Source: CANLBN01 sp047638515 (GTDB lineage Bacteria > Pseudomonadota > Gammaproteobacteria > Pseudomonadales > Cellvibrionaceae). Taken from it: 9,964 bases of DNA. The notes beneath the pieces were generated by a model. It made no database searches. It saw nothing but the letters and a program-made list of their open reading frames with translations, and was not told the DNA's origin. The position numbers and the translations under genes were made by a program. Below, in pieces: positions 6,341 to 9,964 of this stretch. Each line of letters opens with the position of its first letter. Position 1 is the stretch's first letter. Where the stretch lies: NCBI GenBank assembly GCA_047638515.1, contig JBLIME010000090.1, positions 1 to 9,964 on the forward strand. Reading direction: 5' to 3'.

Positions 6341-6853
6341 ATGTGGAAATACGACGGCTCTAAACGACCAACATTTGCAACGCAACCTAGGACTGCACAA
6401 GAATCAGTTTGGGACTATCCGAGACCCCCTGTGTTGCAGCAAGACTCAAGAAGGGTGAGTGTCTTCGACGGCGACCGCATCATTGCTGAAAGTTCACGGT
6501 GCTACCGTCTACTTGAGACCGCGAGCCCACCGACCTTCTATATTCCCGCTGCTGACATTGATCTCGAACAACTGCAAACTTTGAACGGTAGCTCAAATTG
6601 TGAATGGAAAGGTAGGGCCAGTTACTGGGCCCTCAAACGCGATGACTCGATGGAAATGCTTGCATGGAGCTACCCTAAACCAGCTGGTGCTTTTCTGCCG
6701 CTTAAAAATCATTTCGCTTTCTACCCGGGTCGCATCCATTGTTTTATTGACGACGAGCGGGTTAAACCTCAAGACGGTGGCTTTTACGGAGGCTGGGTCA
6801 GCGATGAGATCATCGGCCCATGGAAAGGTAGTGAGGGGACTGGCCACTGGTAG
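6341..6853 (+). CDS. DUF427 domain-containing protein
   Basis: This 170-residue soluble protein has no signal peptide. The DUF427 fold spans about 37-137 and shows VSVFDGDRIIAES at 39-51, the FYIPAADID segment at 66-74, the CEWKG motif at 87-91, SYPKP at 110-114 and the FYPGRIHCFID strand at 127-137. The conserved C-terminal block (GGFYGGWVSDEIIGPWKG, 147-163) is typical of the longer DUF427 proteins of about 160-180 residues. Biochemical function of the family is not established. The start is supported by AAAGG eight bases upstream of the ATG. It follows the alpha/beta hydrolase by 27 bp, which suggests an operon but does not reveal a shared pathway. Confidence 0.92.
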   Translation: MWKYDGSKRPTFATQPRTAQESVWDYPRPPVLQQDSRRVSVFDGDRIIAESSRCYRLLETASPPTFYIPAADIDLEQLQTLNGSSNCEWKGRASYWALKRDDSMEMLAWSYPKPAGAFLPLKNHFAFYPGRIHCFIDDERVKPQDGGFYGGWVSDEIIGPWKGSEGTGHW

Positions 6854-6935
6854 GAGCATAAGTCGGTCTGAATATACGACTCAATTAACTGTGCATAATA
6901 TTAGACTTCGTTGTATAGATACCTAACAATCAATC

Positions 6936-6950
6936 TAAGCGGCGCGCTTA
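6936..6950. repeat. Short hairpin after the DUF427 gene
   Basis: A 6-bp stem (TAAGCG, CGCTTA) with a 3-nt loop lies 82 bp after the DUF427 stop. No T run follows in either direction, so it is not a canonical intrinsic terminator. The surrounding 218-bp gap (6854-7071) contains nothing else I can identify. Confidence 0.3.
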
Positions 6951-7071
6951 ACCGTAATATTCGTATGGTTCAATAATAGAATAATTACCCAGTACTCTTT
7001 CACGGTATCTCTCCTGTACGTCTTAGGCGATATCTTCTCACACACGTCAGAAAAAGAAGCTTAGCTATACT

Positions 7072-7899
7072 ATGATTATGGATCTTATCGTTTTTGATTT
7101 GGACGGCACCCTACTTAACGAGAACTCGCAAATATCTAACTTTACGAAAGAGACGTTAGAGTTACTCTCGGCCAACGAGATTGCCTTTACCGTCGCTACC
7201 GGGCGCACTCAATATTCAGCAGAACACATTGTCGCAGGTCACAAGTTCATCTTGCCGCACATTTATAGTAACGGAGTTATTGTCTGGGACCCTCAGAATG
7301 AATCCTTATCCCTCGATAACCTACTTAGCGCTGCAGATGTTCAATATGTACTGGAAGGCAGCTTTCTACAAAAAATTACACCCTTTATTTCTGCTGTGGA
7401 CGACCACAATCAACACCATATTTATCACCCTGCGGTGCAACATCCGGTAGAACAGAAGCTCCTAGAAACTTATTTATCTCGCGCCAACTCAAACATTCTA
7501 CCCGTTGGGCAGATGCCGACTAATGTTCACATTACTAACATCAGCATGATTGGCCACGCCGACGACATTGACGCTATGCGCACATTAATCAATACACAAA
7601 CGCACCTTATTGCTTACTCCGGTCCCGCAGTCGAGGGCAGTGGCTTGAAATGGATGGACATTCACCACAATCAAGCGAACAAAGGCAGTGCAGTTGAGGC
7701 CCTTCGGGATAAGCTAGCAGCCAAAAACGTTATGTGTTTTGGCGACAGCGATAACGACCTTAGTATGTTTGCTATTGCCAATGAAAGCTTCGCACCGAGC
7801 AATGCTAAAGCCGAGATAAAATCTGCAGCTACCGGCGTCATAGGTCATCATAAGGAAGATGGTGTCGCTGAATTTTTAAGAGAACGCTTCAATTTATAA
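7072..7899 (+). CDS. Cof-type HAD-IIB family phosphatase
   Basis: This is a 275-residue cytoplasmic HAD-superfamily hydrolase of the Cof/YidA type, which dephosphorylates sugar phosphates, nucleotide-like or cofactor phosphates; the substrate is not predictable. All four catalytic motifs are present: motif I DLDGT with nucleophile D9 and acid D11, motif II TGR with T43, motif III lysine K204 in ANKGSAVEAL, and motif IV GDSDND at 224-229. The class IIB cap domain lies between motifs II and III. Length is normal. The start at 7072 has no good Shine-Dalgarno; the ATG at 7078 (two codons later) is an equal candidate and also gives the usual N-terminus (MDLIVFDLDGT). It stands alone, 218 bp after the DUF427 gene. 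Confidence 0.95.
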   Translation: MIMDLIVFDLDGTLLNENSQISNFTKETLELLSANEIAFTVATGRTQYSAEHIVAGHKFILPHIYSNGVIVWDPQNESLSLDNLLSAADVQYVLEGSFLQKITPFISAVDDHNQHHIYHPAVQHPVEQKLLETYLSRANSNILPVGQMPTNVHITNISMIGHADDIDAMRTLINTQTHLIAYSGPAVEGSGLKWMDIHHNQANKGSAVEALRDKLAAKNVMCFGDSDNDLSMFAIANESFAPSNAKAEIKSAATGVIGHHKEDGVAEFLRERFNL

Positions 7900-8256
7900 A
7901 GTCATGGATTGTCCGCTAAGCTCGACAACTACCCTACAACAGCAACAAACTAGACCGGTCGAGCATCGCCCCAACAGCGCGAAAACTTTTGGCATCGCCT
8001 CCGCACTGCAGAAGAGTAAACCAAGCTTTTATGTATCTGCGCTACAGACACATCGTTAGCCGACTTAATAGTTGCTTTTAAGTCGATATCACGCCGATAT
8101 AATCTTGGTTATAATTAAAAAATGGGACAACTTAGGTCCCTAGCACTGTTAAATCTTCAAAAGGGGAATGAACAATGCGCTAAGCGGCAGTTGCTGTCAG
8201 TTTATGCAGCACACGGCCTGTATATTTGTCTACATTGTTATCAGGGGTATTTTTTT
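7900..8256 (+). promoter_or_regulatory. Upstream region of the aap operon
   Basis: This 357-bp intergenic region contains a 7-bp inverted repeat GCTCGAC/GTCGAGC (7920-7926, 7958-7964; 31-nt loop, no T run) just after the HAD gene. Two TATAAT hexamers lie on the plus strand at 8098-8103 and 8110-8115, each without a strong -35 at correct spacing. A small hairpin GGGAC/GTCCC is at 8124-8140. If transcription starts near 8110-8122, the aapJ leader would be about 135-150 nt. I see no sigma-54 site of proper spacing. Regulation is therefore unassigned. Confidence 0.35.
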
Positions 8257-8260
8257 ATGA
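8168..8260 (+). CDS. Possible 30-codon leader ORF overlapping the aapJ start
   Basis: An ATG at 8168 opens 30 codons ending in a TGA at 8258-8260 that overlaps the aapJ ATG as ATGA, the usual geometry for translational coupling. The product would start MNNALSGSCC and be hydrophobic near its end. A GGGG run is only one base upstream of this ATG, too close for an ordinary Shine-Dalgarno. aapJ has its own AGGGG nine bases upstream of its start. The coding case is weak; it may be chance. Confidence 0.2.
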   Translation: MNNALSGSCCQFMQHTACIFVYIVIRGIFL

Positions 8261-9285
8261 TTAAGACCACAGTCAGCTTAATATTTAGTCTCGTTTGTTC
8301 GATATCAGCCGTGCTACTTGCGCCTCTAGTCGCAGCTGCCACCCTCGATACCGTTAAATCTAGAGATAACCTAAAGTGCGGTGTCACCAATGGACTTACA
8401 GGCTTTTCTAACCCCGACAAGCAAGGCAATTGGGAAGGTATGGATGTCGATGTTTGCCGAGCCATTGCCGCAGCAGTACTTGGTGATGCCAAAAAAGTCA
8501 TCTTTGTACCCACCTCGGGTAAAACACGCTTTACTGCTCTGCAAACCGGGGAGATCGATGTGCTATCGCGCGTGACGACGTGGACCTTAAGTCGCGATAC
8601 GAAGCTAGGACTCAACTTTGCGGGTGTTAATTTGTACGATGGACAAGGCTTTATGGTGCGCAAAAGTCTAGGAGTTGCCCATGCAAAAGAACTCGATGGT
8701 GCCTCTATTTGTATGAACACCGGCACCAGTACCGAGACCAACATTGCCGACTTCTTTATCGCCAACAAATTGACTTACAAGCCGGTTTTATTTGAGAAAT
8801 CAAGCGAGGTAGCCAGTGCCTATGACCTAGGTCGCTGCGACGCCTACACTAGTGACAAATCAGGCTTAGCGGCACAGCGACTTAAAATGCAAACCCCCGA
8901 TGACCATATGATTTTAGAAGAGACTATTTCTAAAGAGCCTCTAGGGCCCGCAGTACGTCATGGCGACGACGAGTGGTTTGATGTGGTTAAGTGGACACTT
9001 ATGGCTTTAATTGAAGCGGAAGAATTGAATATCACTCAAAGCAATATTGAATCCTTTAAGGACCATAAAAACCCACGAGTTCTGCGCTTCTTAGGCGCGA
9101 GCGGTGACAATGGTAAAAACCTGAACCTGGCTCCCGACTGGTCAGCTAATGTAGTTAAAGCCGTTGGTAACTATGGTGAGATTTATGCGCGCAACGTGGG
9201 CGAGCAAAGCTTATTGCAAATACCCCGAGGCCTAAACAAATTGTGGCGTGACGGCGGTATTCTATATGCAATACCCCTGCACTAA
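8257..9285 (+). CDS. aapJ: General L-amino-acid ABC transporter, periplasmic binding protein (AapJ)
   Basis: AapJ is the periplasmic receptor of the Aap system, which imports a broad range of L-amino acids. The protein is 342 residues, as in rhizobial AapJ (341). A signal peptide is visible: MIKTT, a hydrophobic core to about residue 27, then VAAA before TLDTVK, with cleavage probably near 28-29. The SBP_bac_3 domain follows, with the AapJ-type blocks CGVTNGLTGFS (41-51), GMDVDVCRAIAAAVLGD (61-77), RFTALQTGEIDVLSRVTTWTLSRD (91-114), YDGQGFMV (127-134), GRCDAYTSDKSGL (192-204), SKEPLGPAVRHGDDEWFD (225-242) and NYGEIYARNVG (305-315). Cys152 and Cys194 could form a disulfide. The longer frame from 8122 adds 45 residues before the signal peptide and is rejected; the ATG at 8257 has AGGGG nine bases upstream. 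aapQ follows. Confidence 0.96.
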   Translation: MIKTTVSLIFSLVCSISAVLLAPLVAAATLDTVKSRDNLKCGVTNGLTGFSNPDKQGNWEGMDVDVCRAIAAAVLGDAKKVIFVPTSGKTRFTALQTGEIDVLSRVTTWTLSRDTKLGLNFAGVNLYDGQGFMVRKSLGVAHAKELDGASICMNTGTSTETNIADFFIANKLTYKPVLFEKSSEVASAYDLGRCDAYTSDKSGLAAQRLKMQTPDDHMILEETISKEPLGPAVRHGDDEWFDVVKWTLMALIEAEELNITQSNIESFKDHKNPRVLRFLGASGDNGKNLNLAPDWSANVVKAVGNYGEIYARNVGEQSLLQIPRGLNKLWRDGGILYAIPLH

Positions 9286-9385
9286 TTGGTAGCGATCGCT
9301 TCTGTCTTGACTTCAGTGCTAAACTCGAGGCTTGTTTCCATCGAAGGTTCGCTGTCGTTTAGTACTGGAGCTCGATATTTTGCAA

Positions 9386-9419
9386 GAGAACTTGTAAAAA
9401 GAGACGCTTCACAGTTCTC
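9386..9419 (+). repeat. Inverted repeat in the aapJ-aapQ spacer
   Basis: GAGAACT (9386-9392) and AGTTCTC (9413-9419) are perfect 7-bp complements around a 20-nt loop, in the 154-bp spacer between aapJ (ends 9285) and aapQ (starts 9440). No T run follows. Binding-protein genes are often separated from their permease genes by mRNA-stabilising structures that raise binding-protein yield; that role here is inference. Confidence 0.4.
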
Positions 9420-9439
9420 CAACAGCGTTATCACCAATA

Positions 9440-9964
9440 ATGAAATTACTTCTAAGCTTCTTCCATAAGACTCGCGTGCGCAACATTGGCTATCAGGCAA
9501 TACTTTTTGGTGTTGTCATTTCTTTCTTCGTTTTTATTATCGATAATGCTAGCAGCAATCTGCTCGATCAGGGTATCGCCTCGGGCTTTGACTTTTTAGG
9601 AGACGCGACGGGCTTTAATATTGCCTCGAGCTTAATTCACTACGACGCTTCAAGTACTTATTTACGCCTATTTATTACCGCATTACTCAACACCTTACTG
9701 GTGTCTTTTATATCAATAATTTTTGCAACTGCGATTGGTTTTTTTGTAGGCATTATGCGCTTGTCAGGTCACCCTATCGCCGCGCGTATAGCCGCCATTT
9801 ACGTAGAGACATTACGCAATATTCCTTTATTACTTCAAGTTTTTTTTTGGTACTTTGCGGTTTTACAACCACTGCCCTCGCCTCGCGCTAGTATAGAGTT
9901 TGTTAACAGTATCTTTTTAAACAATCGTGGATTACATCTGCCAAGCCCTGAATTATCTGGACAT
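9440..9964 (+). CDS. aapQ: General L-amino-acid ABC transporter permease (AapQ), N-terminal part, cut by right edge
   Basis: The window holds 175 codons of a permease that is usually about 400 residues in this family. Visible features are a first membrane segment (about 18-36), the long periplasmic loop typical of AapQ with GIASGFDFLGDATGFNIA (45-62) and the SLIHYDASSTYLRLFITALLNTLL block (64-87), further membrane segments around 77-104, and the ETLRNIPLLLQVFFWYF segment (123-139) that belongs to the HisM-type permease domain. It should work with AapJ and, beyond the edge, AapM and the ATPase AapP. The ATG at 9440 is the only start near the N-terminus: an in-frame TAA lies 14 codons upstream and no other start codon occurs between. 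It has no clear Shine-Dalgarno. Confidence 0.95.
   Translation, partial: MKLLLSFFHKTRVRNIGYQAILFGVVISFFVFIIDNASSNLLDQGIASGFDFLGDATGFNIASSLIHYDASSTYLRLFITALLNTLLVSFISIIFATAIGFFVGIMRLSGHPIAARIAAIYVETLRNIPLLLQVFFWYFAVLQPLPSPRASIEFVNSIFLNNRGLHLPSPELSGH

Noticed and set aside
7995..8013. TGGC...TGC as a sigma-54 promoter before aapJ
   Set aside because: The GG and GC elements are about 15 bases apart instead of the required 10.
8122..8256. In-frame 45-residue N-terminal extension of AapJ
   Set aside because: It would place a Cys-rich, non-conserved stretch before an evident signal peptide. The ATG at 8257 has an AGGGG ribosome binding site, and the product from there matches the AapJ family length.
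9282..9500. Frames on both strands in the aapJ-aapQ spacer (9282-9500 minus, 9286-9468 plus)
   Set aside because: Both overlap the real aapQ start and have no recognisable product. The plus-strand one would begin at a TTG directly after the aapJ stop, with no ribosome binding site.

Overview
The window looks like a chromosomal segment of a Gram-negative, probably marine gammaproteobacterium of moderate GC content. The protein families point this way: a gammaproteobacterial-type MetK with an ArsR-methyltransferase fusion regulator beside it, YaeQ, a long-form DUF427 protein, and an Aap-type general amino-acid ABC transporter with a Sec-exported binding protein. I cannot name the genus. No transposase, integrase, phage gene, CRISPR array, tRNA or rRNA is visible, so this reads as ordinary chromosomal backbone.

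Positions 1-2213 form a minus-strand methionine-cycle/SAM block. In transcription order it holds a 52-bp near-perfect palindrome that carries a good promoter; an ArsR-family regulator fused to a SAM-dependent methyltransferase domain (SahR-like); a 48-codon cysteine-rich small ORF with a good ribosome binding site; and the 5' two thirds of metK, which runs off the left edge. The sahR promoter is placed so that transcription would begin at or next to the start codon, which suggests a leaderless mRNA and autoregulation through the palindrome.

Positions 2214-2842 hold no convincing gene. They are followed on the plus strand by a TauE/SafE-type membrane transporter (2843-3580). On the minus strand, an EamA/DMT-family transporter and yaeQ form a two-gene unit separated by 9 bp (5345 down to 3867). 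Divergent from it, on the plus strand, are a membrane-anchored alpha/beta hydrolase and a DUF427 protein (5516-6853), also closely spaced, followed by a Cof-type HAD phosphatase (7072-7899).

The right end starts an Aap-type general L-amino-acid ABC transporter operon: aapJ (binding protein, 8257-9285), a 154-bp spacer with an inverted repeat, and the start of aapQ (permease, from 9440), which is cut by the right edge. The long reading frame entering aapJ from 8122 is an N-terminal over-extension. The true start at 8257 is marked by a signal peptide and a Shine-Dalgarno.

The parts most worth a second look are the Cys-rich small ORF between sahR and metK, the 52-bp palindrome with its apparently leaderless promoter, and the leader structures in front of metK and aapJ.
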